The notes under the pieces: model-generated
What the model was told of the DNA's origin: nothing
Seen by the model: the letters and a program-made list of their open reading frames with translations, nothing else
The model's database searches: none
Program-made: the position numbers and the translations under genes
From: Thermotogota bacterium
GTDB taxonomy: Bacteria > Thermotogota > Thermotogae > Thermotogales > Thermotogaceae
NCBI GenBank assembly: GCA_030550515.1
Contig: JAUQPE010000027.1
Coordinates: 1 to 64,000, forward strand
Direction: 5' to 3'
Length of the DNA stretch: 64,000 nt
Part shown: positions 46,652-55,542 of the stretch, piece by piece
How positions within the stretch are numbered: the first letter of the stretch is position 1
How the letters are laid out: every line of letters begins with the position of its first letter

Positions 46652-47333
46652 TGATCTTTCCCACCTTCCACGAGAACTCCAGTCCGTCTTGGTTGAAGAG
46701 AACCCAACCCTCCCTGAGCATCAACCCAAATTCCAACAGGAACCCTTCGGCGTATCCGACCCTGAGTACGGCGTTTTCTCCCTTGAAATCCACCATCACA
46801 CCTTTTCCCAACATCACGGAAAGGCCACCTTTCGATATCCAAACACCAAAGTTTTCCTTTTCCAAAAAGGGCTGGACTGTGAAACCTGGGAATTTCAGAT
46901 CCACACCCACGTGGTACTCTCCACGATCGGACACCACCAGAACGATCGGTCTTTCCAGGTACACGCATCGCCTCCTGTCGTCGAGAGCCAGACCTCCAAG
47001 GCCTTTGATCTTCAGGTCCAGGAACTTCTGAGTGGGGATCAGAAAGCTGTTCAACGGTACCTCGTTCAGAAAAGAGTACTCCGCCTTGAAATTCTCAACG
47101 TCGAACTTGAAGTAAACTGGGTTGTCGAAAACAAACGGTAAAAGCCTCAGTTCGCCTTCTTCCAAGGTGAAGAAGAAATCGAACCTGAAAAGTCCCTCCA
47201 TCCTGTGGAAAGCGATTTCTGGCGACAGAACGAAACCTACGGCGATCCGCTGGTCCTGGTAAGCCGCCCCCACTTCGAAAAAACCACCGAAGGCGAGACA
47301 CGACAGCGCTACCAAGACGGTGAAGAACGTCAA
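46593..47333 (-). CDS. putative outer membrane beta-barrel protein, function unknown
   Basis: 246-residue protein with an N-terminal signal peptide ([19 protein letters not shown], cleavage near residue 18-23). Alternating hydrophobic strands run throughout, and the C-terminus ends in Phe (VAVQLTFEF), as expected of an outer membrane barrel. It is glycine- and aromatic-rich. I recall an uncharacterised homologue at the same place in T. maritima but no function. The start is TTG at 47333, overlapping the yebC stop as TTGA. Its neighbours give no functional hint. Confidence 0.8.
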   Translation of the reverse strand: MTFFTVLVALSCLAFGGFFEVGAAYQDQRIAVGFVLSPEIAFHRMEGLFRFDFFFTLEEGELRLLPFVFDNPVYFKFDVENFKAEYSFLNEVPLNSFLIPTQKFLDLKIKGLGGLALDDRRRCVYLERPIVLVVSDRGEYHVGVDLKFPGFTVQPFLEKENFGVWISKGGLSVMLGKGVMVDFKGENAVLRVGYAEGFLLEFGLMLREGWVLFNQDGLEFSWKVGKINAGGKVSKERVAVQLTFEF

Positions 47334-48091
47334 CCTTCCAGCTTCGAAAGTATCTCCTCCATTTCTTTGTCGTCCATTTCGAAGTTCGAGAAGACTTCCT
47401 GCACGTCGTCCATGTCTTCAATCGCGTTCAGAAGTTCGAGTACCCTCTCGGCATCTTTTCCGGTGATCCTGACGGTGTTCTTCGGCACGAATGTCACCTT
47501 AGCTTGAACCTCGTAACCCGCAGCTTCGAGCTTCTCCTTCACAACCGAGAGGTTCTCTGGAGAGGTGACGATCTGGATCGGATCCTCCGAGTCTTTCACG
47601 TCCTCGGCTCCGGCGTCGATGGCCAGCATGAGGAGTTCCTCCAGATCCGAGACCTTCTCGCGTGGTATCTCCACGATGCCTTTTCTCTCGAATATCCAGC
47701 TCACGGAACCGCTCTCGGCAAGACTTCCCCCGTACCTGTTGAGGAGATGGCGAAGCTCTTGGGCTGTTCTGTTCTTGTTGTCCGTGAGGGCCCTGATGTA
47801 GACTGCCACACCACCTGGAGCGTAGGCTTCGTAGATGACTTCCTGGTAGTCCGCCCCTTCGAGTTCACCAGTCCCTCTCTTTATAGCCCTCTCTATGTTC
47901 TCCTTGGGCATGTTCTCGGCTCTGGCCCTCTCGACGGCAGCCCTGAGCCTGGGGTTCGTCTCTATGTTTCCGCCACCTTCCCTCGCCGCAACGATGATTT
48001 CCCTGATCAACTTCGTGAAGATCTTGGACTTCCTCGCGTCCTGGGCCATCTTCCTGTGCTTTATGTTCGCCCACTTGTTGTGGCCAGACAC
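47330..48091 (-). CDS. yebC: YebC/PmpR-family protein
   Basis: 253-residue member of the YebC/TACO1 family, recognised by its N-terminus [20 protein letters not shown] and by [19 protein letters not shown]. Members have been described as DNA-binding regulators and, more recently, as helpers of ribosomes at polyproline stretches. The acidic C-terminal region ([19 protein letters not shown]) is typical. The start is GTG at 48091 after GGGAGGTGAGG. Length is normal. Confidence 0.95.
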   Translation of the reverse strand: MSGHNKWANIKHRKMAQDARKSKIFTKLIREIIVAAREGGGNIETNPRLRAAVERARAENMPKENIERAIKRGTGELEGADYQEVIYEAYAPGGVAVYIRALTDNKNRTAQELRHLLNRYGGSLAESGSVSWIFERKGIVEIPREKVSDLEELLMLAIDAGAEDVKDSEDPIQIVTSPENLSVVKEKLEAAGYEVQAKVTFVPKNTVRITGKDAERVLELLNAIEDMDDVQEVFSNFEMDDKEMEEILSKLEG

Positions 48092-48115
48092 ACCACCTCA
48101 CCTCCCGTGAAGAAT

Positions 48116-49435
48116 TCATCCACTATATTTTATCACCAAGACCGTCACATCGTCATGGAGTGGTTGACCCGCGGTGAACTCCTGCACGTCTTTCAAGATG
48201 TCACCCACCAGGTTCTCGGCGGATCCGTGTGCCCTTCTCAGCAGCCTTTCCAACCTCTGATAGCCGTATTCTTCCTTCTCCACGTTCCTGGCCTCCGTCA
48301 CGCCGTCCGTGTACAAGACCAAGAAAGAGTTGGGTTTCACGGTAGTAACCACTCTCCTGTACCGCCACTCGCTTATGCCGAGGGGTATCCCGGTGGATTC
48401 CAGCCTCACCAGTTCCCCGTTTCGCACGACGTACACCGGGTTGTGTCCCGCGTTGACGATGGACACTCGTCCGTCTTCTTCTATCTCCAAAAAGACCATC
48501 GTCACAAACCTATCGTCCGTCAAGTCTTCGCAGAGTATTTTGTTCAACTCACAAACGAGCTCGCTCAAATCCTTGAAAAATTTCACCATCAGTCTAAGAT
48601 AGCTCCTCAGAGAGCTCATGAGGAGAGCAGCTGGGATCCCCTTGCCCGCCACATCCCCCACAACCACCAAAAGACCTTTCTCTCTCTCGAACACGTCGTA
48701 GTAGTCGCCACCCACTTGGATCGCTGGTTTGGAGAAGGCGAACAGTTCTATACGCTTCGTCCTCGGGATTCTCTTGGGGAAGAGTGATCGCTGGATCTTT
48801 CTCGCTATCTCCATCTGCTCCTCCATCCTCTGTCTCTCGCGTTCTCTCTCCACGAAGAGTACCCTGTCCAAAGCGGCGGCGATCTGCTTTGCAACGGATT
48901 CCGTCAGCCTGCGGTCCCCAGCCGTGAAGATACCTCCTTTTTCTTTTCCCACGAGACAGACGTACCCGTAGTCTTCGGAACCTCTTATCGGCACGAAAAG
49001 CATGTTCTCCACCAACTCGTTCATGCCAGGTTCTATGAGGACCGTCTTGCTCGTATCTTTGACGATCCTCTCCACCTCATCTTTTGGAACATCGCCCAGT
49101 ACCAACCCCTCTCTCTTCACGAACACCAGATATTTCTGGAACCCCACCGCGTTCCTCAAAAGTTCGATCACCTTTTCCAACTTCTCCCCCAGTTTCAAGG
49201 GATATTCGAAAGCCCCCAGTATTTCAGAGATTTGAAAGAGCGTCGCTATTTCCTCGTAAGACTTGGAAAGCTCCTCGAGTTGCGCCTCCATGAAGATAGC
49301 CTGTTCCTCCAGACTCTTCCTGTACTCCTTGAATTCCGCCTCCAACAGGTCGAGGAGCTCTTCGACGGTGACATTTTCCCCGCAACTCATCCCCAAGAGT
49401 CTGCAGACCCTCTCACGGATTTCCCTCTCGTTCAT
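48116..49435 (-). CDS. PP2C-type (SpoIIE/RsbU-like) serine phosphatase with GAF-like sensor
   Basis: 439-residue signalling phosphatase. The N-terminal 65 residues are helical with coiled-coil character ([14 protein letters not shown]). About residues 65-205 look like a GAF-type sensor domain. The C-terminal 220 residues are the PPM/SpoIIE phosphatase with a metal-binding Asp in [37 protein letters not shown] and the final [10 protein letters not shown]. Such proteins dephosphorylate anti-sigma-factor antagonists. The ATG at 49435 lies within the end of the response-regulator gene (23-bp overlap), so the two are translationally linked and the regulator may control the phosphatase. Confidence 0.93.
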   Translation of the reverse strand: MNEREIRERVCRLLGMSCGENVTVEELLDLLEAEFKEYRKSLEEQAIFMEAQLEELSKSYEEIATLFQISEILGAFEYPLKLGEKLEKVIELLRNAVGFQKYLVFVKREGLVLGDVPKDEVERIVKDTSKTVLIEPGMNELVENMLFVPIRGSEDYGYVCLVGKEKGGIFTAGDRRLTESVAKQIAAALDRVLFVERERERQRMEEQMEIARKIQRSLFPKRIPRTKRIELFAFSKPAIQVGGDYYDVFEREKGLLVVVGDVAGKGIPAALLMSSLRSYLRLMVKFFKDLSELVCELNKILCEDLTDDRFVTMVFLEIEEDGRVSIVNAGHNPVYVVRNGELVRLESTGIPLGISEWRYRRVVTTVKPNSFLVLYTDGVTEARNVEKEEYGYQRLERLLRRAHGSAENLVGDILKDVQEFTAGQPLHDDVTVLVIKYSG

Positions 49436-49793
49436 GGAGTAACCTCTCCACCTCCGCCAAAAACTGTGAAGGGCTGAATGGTTTTCTGATGACCCTCTTT
49501 GCCCCCAAAGACAAGGCGATCGTTTCGTCTTCTTCTCCACCCTTCGCCGTCAGAACGATCACAGGAATTTTCTTCCACTCTTCCCTTTCCTGCATCTTCC
49601 TCAACACGCTGAAACCATCCATAACCGGCATCATGATGTCCAAAACCACGAGGTCTGGGACGAATTCTTGCAGCCTTTCGAGCGCCACTTTTCCGTTCTC
49701 CGCTTCCACCACTTCGTACCCGGCCTTCTTCAGGTTGAAAGAAACGATCTTCCTGAGCACCTCAGAATCGTCAACGAGCAGTATCTTTTTCAC
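49413..49793 (-). CDS. single-domain response regulator
   Basis: 126-residue CheY-like receiver domain with the full phosphorylation site: Asp8 and Asp9, phosphoacceptor Asp52 ([13 protein letters not shown]), the Thr of VIVLTA and the Lys of IRKPFSP. There is no output domain. The GTG at 49793 follows GGAGGCGGAGAG. It overlaps the DUF2344 gene by 23 bp upstream and the PP2C gene by 23 bp downstream. A role as input to the PP2C protein is inferred from this coupling. No histidine kinase is nearby. Confidence 0.93.
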   Translation of the reverse strand: MKKILLVDDSEVLRKIVSFNLKKAGYEVVEAENGKVALERLQEFVPDLVVLDIMMPVMDGFSVLRKMQEREEWKKIPVIVLTAKGGEEDETIALSLGAKRVIRKPFSPSQFLAEVERLLHEREGNP

Positions 49794-50391
49794 GTCTCTC
49801 CGCCTCCTCCAAGTACGCAGACAATGGTACAAAGTCGTAAGTCAAGGCTTCCTCGCAGATAGGCAAGACAAGTCCTTCTCCGTCGAACAACAGAAGAGGG
49901 TTCACCAAGAGGTCTCTCCTCTGCACGTAACTCACCAAATGGTAATCTTTCATCTTCTTCACCGACAGTTCCTCCACAACTTCTCTGAAAAGAAAGCGTC
50001 TTCCCTTCTTCTCCAAAACCTTCTCTTCCAACGTTTCGATGGGATCGAAAGGCACGAAGATCTTGAACCTGTAATAGCCGACGATTTTGTTCATCTCCTC
50101 CTCGGTTATCCAGAATCTATCTGGAAAGAAGTCGTAAGGGGCAACCTCTCTCAACCTCGAGAAGACGTCTTCCCCGAATTCCCTCACGTGTAATTGTACG
50201 TAAAAAGCCAGGTTGATAACTCCCACAGGCATTGCGTCCAGAAAGCTCATCTTGGGTTTGGGATGGTAACCTTCCGTGAAGACCAGGGGAACGGACGCCC
50301 TCCTCAGGCAACGTTCCAGCAGCTTTATGGCGTCCAACGCGGAAAGGAACCTCCTCATCCCTCTCTTCTTGAACCTGACGATCACCTTCAT
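49771..50391 (-). CDS. DUF2344 (radical-SAM-linked) protein
   Basis: 206-residue protein that matches the DUF2344/TIGR03936 family by its N-terminus: [26 protein letters not shown] followed by [13 protein letters not shown]. In most bacteria this domain is fused to or next to a B12-binding radical SAM protein, and function is unknown. Here no radical SAM gene adjoins it. The ATG at 50391 overlaps the previous gene's stop (ATGA), so a long 5' extension can be ruled out. Cytoplasmic. Confidence 0.85.
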   Translation of the reverse strand: MKVIVRFKKRGMRRFLSALDAIKLLERCLRRASVPLVFTEGYHPKPKMSFLDAMPVGVINLAFYVQLHVREFGEDVFSRLREVAPYDFFPDRFWITEEEMNKIVGYYRFKIFVPFDPIETLEEKVLEKKGRRFLFREVVEELSVKKMKDYHLVSYVQRRDLLVNPLLLFDGEGLVLPICEEALTYDFVPLSAYLEEAERREKDTAR

Positions 50392-51410
50392 CTTCTCGCC
50401 TCTTTCGGGTACCTGTAGAAGGCGAGGAAAAGGACCCCGAAGATCATGGGAAGGTAAAACGTGGCTATCCTCCAGGTCACAACGGCGGCGAGCACCATAC
50501 CGGCCTTGCCGAACACCTTGGTGAGCGTGATCTGGTGGATCGCTTCCACCCCCCCGCTGGCACCTGGGGTGGGGACGTAGAAGACTATGAGGTTCAAAAA
50601 ATACAATATTCCCACCGCTTCGAGAAACCCCACCTTCGACACGCCAGAGAGCGAAAGTTGGAACACCAGTCCTTGGACCAGCAGGGACGCCAAAGTCAGG
50701 GGAATGTCCAACAACATCACACCGTTGCTCCACAGGGTTTTCACGCTCTTCTTCATTTCATCCGTCCACGCCAAAAACCTCTCGTCCCAGTTCTCACTTT
50801 TTGTGGCCTTTCTGAGCAACTTATCGAACGCCCGGATCCTCTTGAAAAACGTAAGCAGAATGGCTATCCATCGGGGGTAGATGAGGGAAATCACCACGAT
50901 GCCCACAAACAACAGACTCAAAAAGTAAGCCGATATCATGAGTTTTGGTGTCACAAGCCTGGTGGTGAACACCACGTCCTTGTACTTCATGAAACCGTGC
51001 AGGGAAAGCAGAAAGGACAGGATCAGGTATTCCACAAACCTGGACGTGATCACGTTCACGTTGTGTTCACTCTCCAGGCCGAGTTTGGAAAGGTGGTAGA
51101 CTTGGTACACCTGTCCTCCGAAAGCAAAAGGTGTCACCATGCTGAAGAAAAAACCCATGTAGTTGTTGAAGAAAGCGTCAAAGAGAGAAAGCCTCTTTCG
51201 CCACGTGAAGTGGTACACCATCTTCATCCTGAGGGCGTCGATGAGGATGGAGAAGGAAAAGAGCAGAAAGAGGAAGAACATCCGCGGTAGAGATGACCTC
51301 TCAAAGTACTCGAAAAATTCCTTGGGATCTATGTTCTTGAAGATGAGGAACACGGAGAGAGACCCTATCAAGACCGCTAAAGAGGCGTTTAAGGCTTCTC
51401 GCTTCTTCAG
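50388..51410 (-). CDS. flippase-like integral membrane protein (LPG synthase TM / UPF0104 family)
   Basis: About 340 residues with seven to eight hydrophobic segments and the family hallmark YVPTPGASGGVEA in the second half. Relatives include the membrane domain of lysylphosphatidylglycerol synthase and AglD-type proteins, thought to flip or assist lipid-linked molecules. The first in-frame ATG/GTG/TTG is a TTG at 51371 without a ribosome-binding site. A CTG at 51410 sits seven bases after GGAGG and would add LKKREALNASLAV before the first membrane helix, giving the expected positively charged start. I use the CTG, with caution. The substrate is unknown. Confidence 0.82.
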   Translation of the reverse strand: MKKREALNASLAVLIGSLSVFLIFKNIDPKEFFEYFERSSLPRMFFLFLLFSFSILIDALRMKMVYHFTWRKRLSLFDAFFNNYMGFFFSMVTPFAFGGQVYQVYHLSKLGLESEHNVNVITSRFVEYLILSFLLSLHGFMKYKDVVFTTRLVTPKLMISAYFLSLLFVGIVVISLIYPRWIAILLTFFKRIRAFDKLLRKATKSENWDERFLAWTDEMKKSVKTLWSNGVMLLDIPLTLASLLVQGLVFQLSLSGVSKVGFLEAVGILYFLNLIVFYVPTPGASGGVEAIHQITLTKVFGKAGMVLAAVVTWRIATFYLPMIFGVLFLAFYRYPKEARR

Positions 51411-51422
51411 TGAAATCCCTCC

Positions 51423-52040
51423 TCACCGCGACCGCAGGAAGAGAAGAAGGTCCTCTGTGCTCTCCATCCACGGCTCCACCTGGACTATTGCGTGATCGTA
51501 GAGAAGTTGCCTGGTCCAATCCAGCCTCAAGAGCTTTCTCCTCAACCTTTTGAAGAACCTCTCCGCCCCTTCTTTCGAAGTTCCCGGGAGGACTATGAGA
51601 ATCTCGGTGTCGTTCAACAGGTCGAACTTGTCTGTGGACCTCAACATCCTGGAAAGTTCCGCCGCGACGATCCTGGCGTACCGGGAATCCTCCAAGTGCA
51701 GGTGTACAACGGAGAGTGGTATACCGTACCTCTTCGACTTCTCGAACTCCTCTTCCAGAAAACTCAGTATCCCAGCTGGAAAGAGAACGTAAAGTTTCAG
51801 CATCTCGATCCTTCTCTCCAGCAGCTGGTCCGGTAAATCCGGATCGATCACGTCCACAACGTTGTCTGGAAGTGGTTCTGGTACACGCTTTGAGACGAGC
51901 ACCAACCTTTCAGCGACAACCTTGGGATCATCGGAGAAGACGAGATCCGCCGAATTGTTCAGCAAAAACCCCTTCCTCAGAACGATCCTTTCGAGCCTTC
52001 TCTTCAACTCCTCATCGGAGATCTCCAACTTCGCGAACAT
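51423..52040 (-). CDS. protein with degenerate GGDEF-like domain
   Basis: 205-residue cytoplasmic protein. The second half follows the diguanylate cyclase fold: EEEFEKSKRYGIPLSVVHLH, then LSRMLRSTDKFDLLNDTEILIVLPG. In active enzymes the equivalent of LLNDTE would be GGDEF, so catalytic activity must be lost. The N-terminal 90 residues are unlike any domain I recognise. It could bind a nucleotide or act as a protein-protein module. It lies 3 bp before pdxT... on the minus strand it is read right after pdxT, and then leads into the flippase-like gene. Confidence 0.72.
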   Translation of the reverse strand: MFAKLEISDEELKRRLERIVLRKGFLLNNSADLVFSDDPKVVAERLVLVSKRVPEPLPDNVVDVIDPDLPDQLLERRIEMLKLYVLFPAGILSFLEEEFEKSKRYGIPLSVVHLHLEDSRYARIVAAELSRMLRSTDKFDLLNDTEILIVLPGTSKEGAERFFKRLRRKLLRLDWTRQLLYDHAIVQVEPWMESTEDLLLFLRSR

Positions 52041-52043
52041 GGC

Positions 52044-52613
52044 TCACGCCTTCACCATCTCCAAGAAGTATCGGTGGATCCTCAGATCGTCCGTGAGTTC
52101 GGGGTGGAAGGTGCAGGCCAGTATCTTTCGCTCCTTCACCAGAACTGGGTCGCCGTCGTGGTAGGCGATCACCTCCACACCTTTTCCAACCTCCACTATC
52201 CGCGGTGCCCTTATGAATATGGCCCTGTACGGATCCTTCCCGATGGCTGGGATCTCCACGTAGGTCTCAAAGCTCTCCACCTGCCTCCCGTAGGCGTTAC
52301 GTTCCACGGTGACGTCCAGCACCCCCAGTTTTTCCTGCTCGTAATTCGTTATCCTCTTCGCGAGGAGCACCACACCCGCACAGGTGGCGAAGACCGGAAG
52401 GCCATCCCTTATCCTCTCCACGAAGACCTCCTCCATACCCATGTTCTTCATGATGTAGCCCATCGTTGTGGACTCGCCACCTGGGACGATCAAGGCGTCC
52501 ACCAGATCGAGGTGTTCTGGGAGCTTCACGATGAGCGTCTCCACACCGAGCTTGTGCAAGGCTTCCACGTGTTCCCTGAAATCACCCTGAAGTCCCAACA
52601 CGCCTATCCTCAT
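52044..52613 (-). CDS. pdxT: pyridoxal 5'-phosphate synthase glutaminase subunit
   Basis: 189-residue class I glutaminase that supplies ammonia to PdxS. The nucleophile is the Cys in VFATCAGVVLLAK. PGGESTTMG and the His/Glu of FHPELTDD complete the catalytic site. Start ATG at 52613, 4 bp after the pdxS stop, so the two subunits are made together. Length is standard. Confidence 0.97.
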   Translation of the reverse strand: MRIGVLGLQGDFREHVEALHKLGVETLIVKLPEHLDLVDALIVPGGESTTMGYIMKNMGMEEVFVERIRDGLPVFATCAGVVLLAKRITNYEQEKLGVLDVTVERNAYGRQVESFETYVEIPAIGKDPYRAIFIRAPRIVEVGKGVEVIAYHDGDPVLVKERKILACTFHPELTDDLRIHRYFLEMVKA

Positions 52614-52617
52614 ACCT

Positions 52618-53499
52618 TCACCATCCTCTCTCCTGCATCCTCACTTCGAGTTCTTCCACGTCCAGTCCCCTCATGGGTTCTCCTATGTCTTCGGAGATCT
52701 TGAGCAGTATCCTCGGGTTGTCCCAGTAGGTCACCGCCAGCACCATCGCGCGCGCCATCTTCCTGGGGTCCTTCGACTTGAAGATACCGGACCCCACGAA
52801 GACGCCGTCGGCCCCAAGCATCATCATGAGCGCCGCGTCGGCCGGCGTGGCTATCCCACCGGCGGCGAAGTTCACCACGGGAAGCCTTCCTAGCCTCTTC
52901 ACCTCTCTCAAAAGTTCCACGGGTGCGCCTATCTCTTTGCCGTAAGCGACGAGCTCTTCTTCCTCCATCTTGGTCACCTGCTTTATCTGCTCCATCATCC
53001 TGCGCATGTGCTTGACAGCCTCGACCACGTTTCCTGTACCAGCCTCTCCCTTGGTCCTGATCATGGCTGCGCCTTCCGCGATCCTCCTGAGGGCCTCTCC
53101 GAGGTCCCTGGCCCCGCAGACGAACGGTACCTTGAACTCGTGCTTGTTGATGTGGAACCTGTCGTCCGCAGGCGTGAGCACCTCGGACTCGTCTATGAAA
53201 TCCACCCCAAGCTCTTCCAGGATCTTCGCTTCGGCGATGTGCCCGATCCTCACCTTCGCCATCACAGGGATGGAGACCGCTTCCATGATCTCCTTGATCT
53301 TCGCGATGCTGGCCATTCTTGCGACTCCGCCTTCCTTCCTGATGTCGGCTGGGACCCTCTCCAGGGCCATCACGGCGACGGCGCCAGCTTCTTCGGCTAT
53401 CTTGGCCTGCTCGGCGCTGGTCACGTCCATGATCACCCCGCCTTTGAACATCTCGGCAAAACCCTTCTTCACTATCCAAGTCCCTTTCTTCACTTCCAT
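52618..53499 (-). CDS. pdxS: pyridoxal 5'-phosphate synthase subunit PdxS
   Basis: 293-residue TIM-barrel subunit that builds PLP from ribose 5-phosphate, glyceraldehyde 3-phosphate and ammonia. Conserved segments are [34 protein letters not shown] (as [13 protein letters not shown]), [13 protein letters not shown], the swinging-arm region [17 protein letters not shown] and [12 protein letters not shown]. Length and motifs are complete. It abuts the nicotinate phosphoribosyltransferase-like gene with no gap. Confidence 0.98.
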   Translation of the reverse strand: MEVKKGTWIVKKGFAEMFKGGVIMDVTSAEQAKIAEEAGAVAVMALERVPADIRKEGGVARMASIAKIKEIMEAVSIPVMAKVRIGHIAEAKILEELGVDFIDESEVLTPADDRFHINKHEFKVPFVCGARDLGEALRRIAEGAAMIRTKGEAGTGNVVEAVKHMRRMMEQIKQVTKMEEEELVAYGKEIGAPVELLREVKRLGRLPVVNFAAGGIATPADAALMMMLGADGVFVGSGIFKSKDPRKMARAMVLAVTYWDNPRILLKISEDIGEPMRGLDVEELEVRMQERGW

Positions 53500-54816
53500 C
53501 TATTTCACCTCCTCATCGTCTTCCTCCCAGTACCTCTTTCCCACCTTCTTCAGCCTGGGATTCTCTATCTTGTACCTCCCCACCTTGGCGCAGGGTCTCC
53601 CGTTGACCTCCACGATGTCCGCGGTGATGTCTACCTTCTCCCTCAAAAGGCGCGACCCCACACCGTAAGCGTCGGCAGGAACGCCAAGCCTTTCGAAGAG
53701 CTCTATTTTTTGGGCGTCGAAACCCCCGGAGACCACGATCTTGAGGTCCTGAAGCCCCACTTTGTCGAACTCCTGACGCGCCCTCCAGACCAGCTCTGGG
53801 CACACACCGAACGAAGACTCGTCCTTCGGCACGACGGACTTGTCCCTCAAGTTCCCCGCCGTGTCGAAGCGCACACCCCAGATCTTGTTCTTGCCGGGTC
53901 CGATGATCGGTGACGGGTCCGTAACACCGAGTTTGAAAGGCTTCTTCATCACGTACTCGTAGAAGGCCTTTATCACCCTGAAGGTGGTCCCTATCACGTC
54001 GTTGTCCCAATCGACGAGCACTATCCTGTTCACGTCTTCCTCCATGTGCTTGTCGAAGGCGATCGCGGCGTCTTCGGTTTTTCCATCGTAGCAGGCGATC
54101 AACGCGTGCGGCATCGTGCCCATCGACTTCACGCCCCAGTAATCCGCGTTGGCATCGGTCGAAACCCCGAAAGCCCCGGCCTTGAGCGCGGCGTAACCGT
54201 CGGTTGCCTGGACCCAGTAGTGGTCGAACCGTGCGCTGAAGAAGAGAACGGGTTTGCCTCTCGCCGCCTTCACGACCTTCTTCACGGCCGTCGCGGTACT
54301 CGTCGCCCTCGCGATCACCCCGAGCAAGACAGTCTCCAGGTACCCAAAGTACGTGGGATCGCCCTCTATGGTCATTATCGGCTCTCCCTCTTTGACCTCC
54401 TCGCCATCGTAGAGCGCCCTCACCTCTATCTCTTCCCACTTGTCCACCCAAAGGTCGTTCAGCTTCAACCTGATGTCCCACTTCTTCCTCGTGAGCTCCA
54501 GTATACTCTTGACGTCCATCTCAACGGACGCCGCTTGCATCTCCCTGTCTATCCTCAAGATCTCCTCGAACAACTCCCGCGCCTTCTCTTCGTCCCGGTA
54601 ATAACCCGTGCAGAACTTCAGGATCGCCAGCGCCTCGTCGATGCCGCAGACGGTGGCGTCTCTTCTTGGGAAGAACTGGTAGTAGACCCTGGGGTGTCTG
54701 TTGTCCCTCTTCAAGACCTTCACGTAATTTATGAAGTATATATCGGAATAATAACCGTTCCTTATCCTATCGATCGGTACCTTGAAGACCTCCGGGCTCA
54801 ACCTCTTCACCCACAT
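53500..54816 (-). CDS. nicotinate phosphoribosyltransferase family protein
   Basis: About 438 residues of the nicotinate/quinolinate phosphoribosyltransferase fold. Supporting segments are SDIYFINY near the N-terminus, FFSARFDHYWVQATDGYAAL, the phosphate-binding region VDWDNDVIGTT and IVVSGGFDAQKIELFERLGVPADAYGVGS. It would convert nicotinate and PRPP to nicotinate mononucleotide. The adjoining nicotinamidase supplies nicotinate, so the pair makes an NAD salvage module. The start is ATG at 54816 overlapping the nicotinamidase stop (TGATG); GTG at 54819 is equally possible. Confidence 0.9.
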   Translation of the reverse strand: MWVKRLSPEVFKVPIDRIRNGYYSDIYFINYVKVLKRDNRHPRVYYQFFPRRDATVCGIDEALAILKFCTGYYRDEEKARELFEEILRIDREMQAASVEMDVKSILELTRKKWDIRLKLNDLWVDKWEEIEVRALYDGEEVKEGEPIMTIEGDPTYFGYLETVLLGVIARATSTATAVKKVVKAARGKPVLFFSARFDHYWVQATDGYAALKAGAFGVSTDANADYWGVKSMGTMPHALIACYDGKTEDAAIAFDKHMEEDVNRIVLVDWDNDVIGTTFRVIKAFYEYVMKKPFKLGVTDPSPIIGPGKNKIWGVRFDTAGNLRDKSVVPKDESSFGVCPELVWRARQEFDKVGLQDLKIVVSGGFDAQKIELFERLGVPADAYGVGSRLLREKVDITADIVEVNGRPCAKVGRYKIENPRLKKVGKRYWEEDDEEVK

Positions 54817-55346
54817 CACCTCGTGATCGGCTTCGCTCCCAGCACCTCTTCCATCAACCTCAGGGCGACCCTGTGAAACTCTTCATCGTAAGAAGCCACG
54901 CCATCAGTGATTATTTTAACAGCTACATCCCTGTTCCTCAACTCTTCGACGGTGAAGAGGACGCAGATGTGCGTCACCACGCCGCACACGTAGACCTCGT
55001 CCACGGAGAGTTCCCTCAACAGTTCGTCCATGTTCGTGTTGTAGAAAGCGCTGTAGCGACTTTTTTTCACGACGAAGTGCTTTTCGTAGCCCGCGAGGGC
55101 CTTTTCGAGCTCTTCGGTGAGTCTTGCGCCGCTTGTGCCCTCCACGCAGTGCGGTGGCCAGATTTTGAACTCCGGATCGTCCACGCTGTGCCAATCCTGG
55201 GTCGTGATGATGGGAAGGTTCTCCCTTTTGAACCTTTCCACCCAATCCACAACGACCGGTACCACCTTTTCCGCCCCTTCGAAGTAGAGCCTTCCTCCCC
55301 TATCGACGAAGTCCCTCTGAACGTCCACCACCAGGAGCGCCCTCAT
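54816..55346 (-). CDS. pncA: nicotinamidase
   Basis: 176-residue cysteine hydrolase of the isochorismatase-like fold that deaminates nicotinamide to nicotinate. The catalytic Asp (VVDVQRDF), Lys (VVKKSRYSAF) and Cys (VCGVVTHICV) are all present, as are the metal-binding residues in TTQDWHSVDDPEF. The ATG at 55346 follows GGGGAGGGG. It is the first gene of the long minus-strand series that ends with dnaE. Confidence 0.94.
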   Translation of the reverse strand: MRALLVVDVQRDFVDRGGRLYFEGAEKVVPVVVDWVERFKRENLPIITTQDWHSVDDPEFKIWPPHCVEGTSGARLTEELEKALAGYEKHFVVKKSRYSAFYNTNMDELLRELSVDEVYVCGVVTHICVLFTVEELRNRDVAVKIITDGVASYDEEFHRVALRLMEEVLGAKPITR

Positions 55347-55367
55347 CTCATCCCCTCCCCAAAAGCG

Positions 55368-55387
55368 AAAAAGCCCCGACGCGGGGC
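55368..55387 (-). terminator. terminator/attenuator between tRNA-Ser and pncA
   Basis: On the minus strand, GCCCC/GGGGC (55373-55387) with a 5-base loop is followed by TTTTT. It begins right after the CCA of tRNA-Ser. It would end most tRNA transcripts while allowing some read-through into pncA; no separate pncA promoter is visible. Confidence 0.8.
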
Positions 55388-55477
55388 TGGCGGAGGCGGT
55401 GGGACTCGAACCCACACGGGGGACTCTCCCCCACCGGTTTTCAAGACCGGCTCCTTAGCCAGTTCGGACACGCCTCC
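55388..55477 (-). tRNA. tRNA-Ser (TGA)
   Basis: Class II tRNA with acceptor GGAGGCG/CGCCTCC, anticodon stem CCGGT/ACCGG around CTTGAAA, a long GC-rich variable arm (GGGGGAGAGTCCCCC), discriminator G and encoded CCA. 90 nt including CCA. Confidence 0.96.
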
Positions 55478-55485
55478 AAGTCCCT

Positions 55486-55514
55486 ATTATACAACAAAAG
55501 AAAACCCCCGGCAA
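55486..55514 (-). promoter_or_regulatory. tRNA-Ser promoter overlapping the ompB terminator
   Basis: On the minus strand, TATAAT (55486-55491) is exact consensus and lies 17 bp from TTGCCG (55509-55514). That -35 falls inside the loop and descending arm of the ompB terminator hairpin. Confidence 0.75.
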
Positions 55515-55524
55515 CCGCCGGGGG
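55496..55524 (-). terminator. intrinsic terminator of the ompA-ompB operon
   Basis: Perfect 8-bp stem CCCCCGGC/GCCGGGGG with loop GGTT on the minus strand (55505-55524), followed by TTTTCTTTT. It lies 18 bp after the ompB stop. Confidence 0.92.
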
Positions 55525-55542
55525 CCTTTGTCTCGCCTTCGA

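Noticed and set aside
52610-53479. 289-codon open frame in another minus-strand frame of pdxS
   Set aside because: Very Arg/Gly/Asp-rich text without domains, entirely inside the highly conserved pdxS gene.
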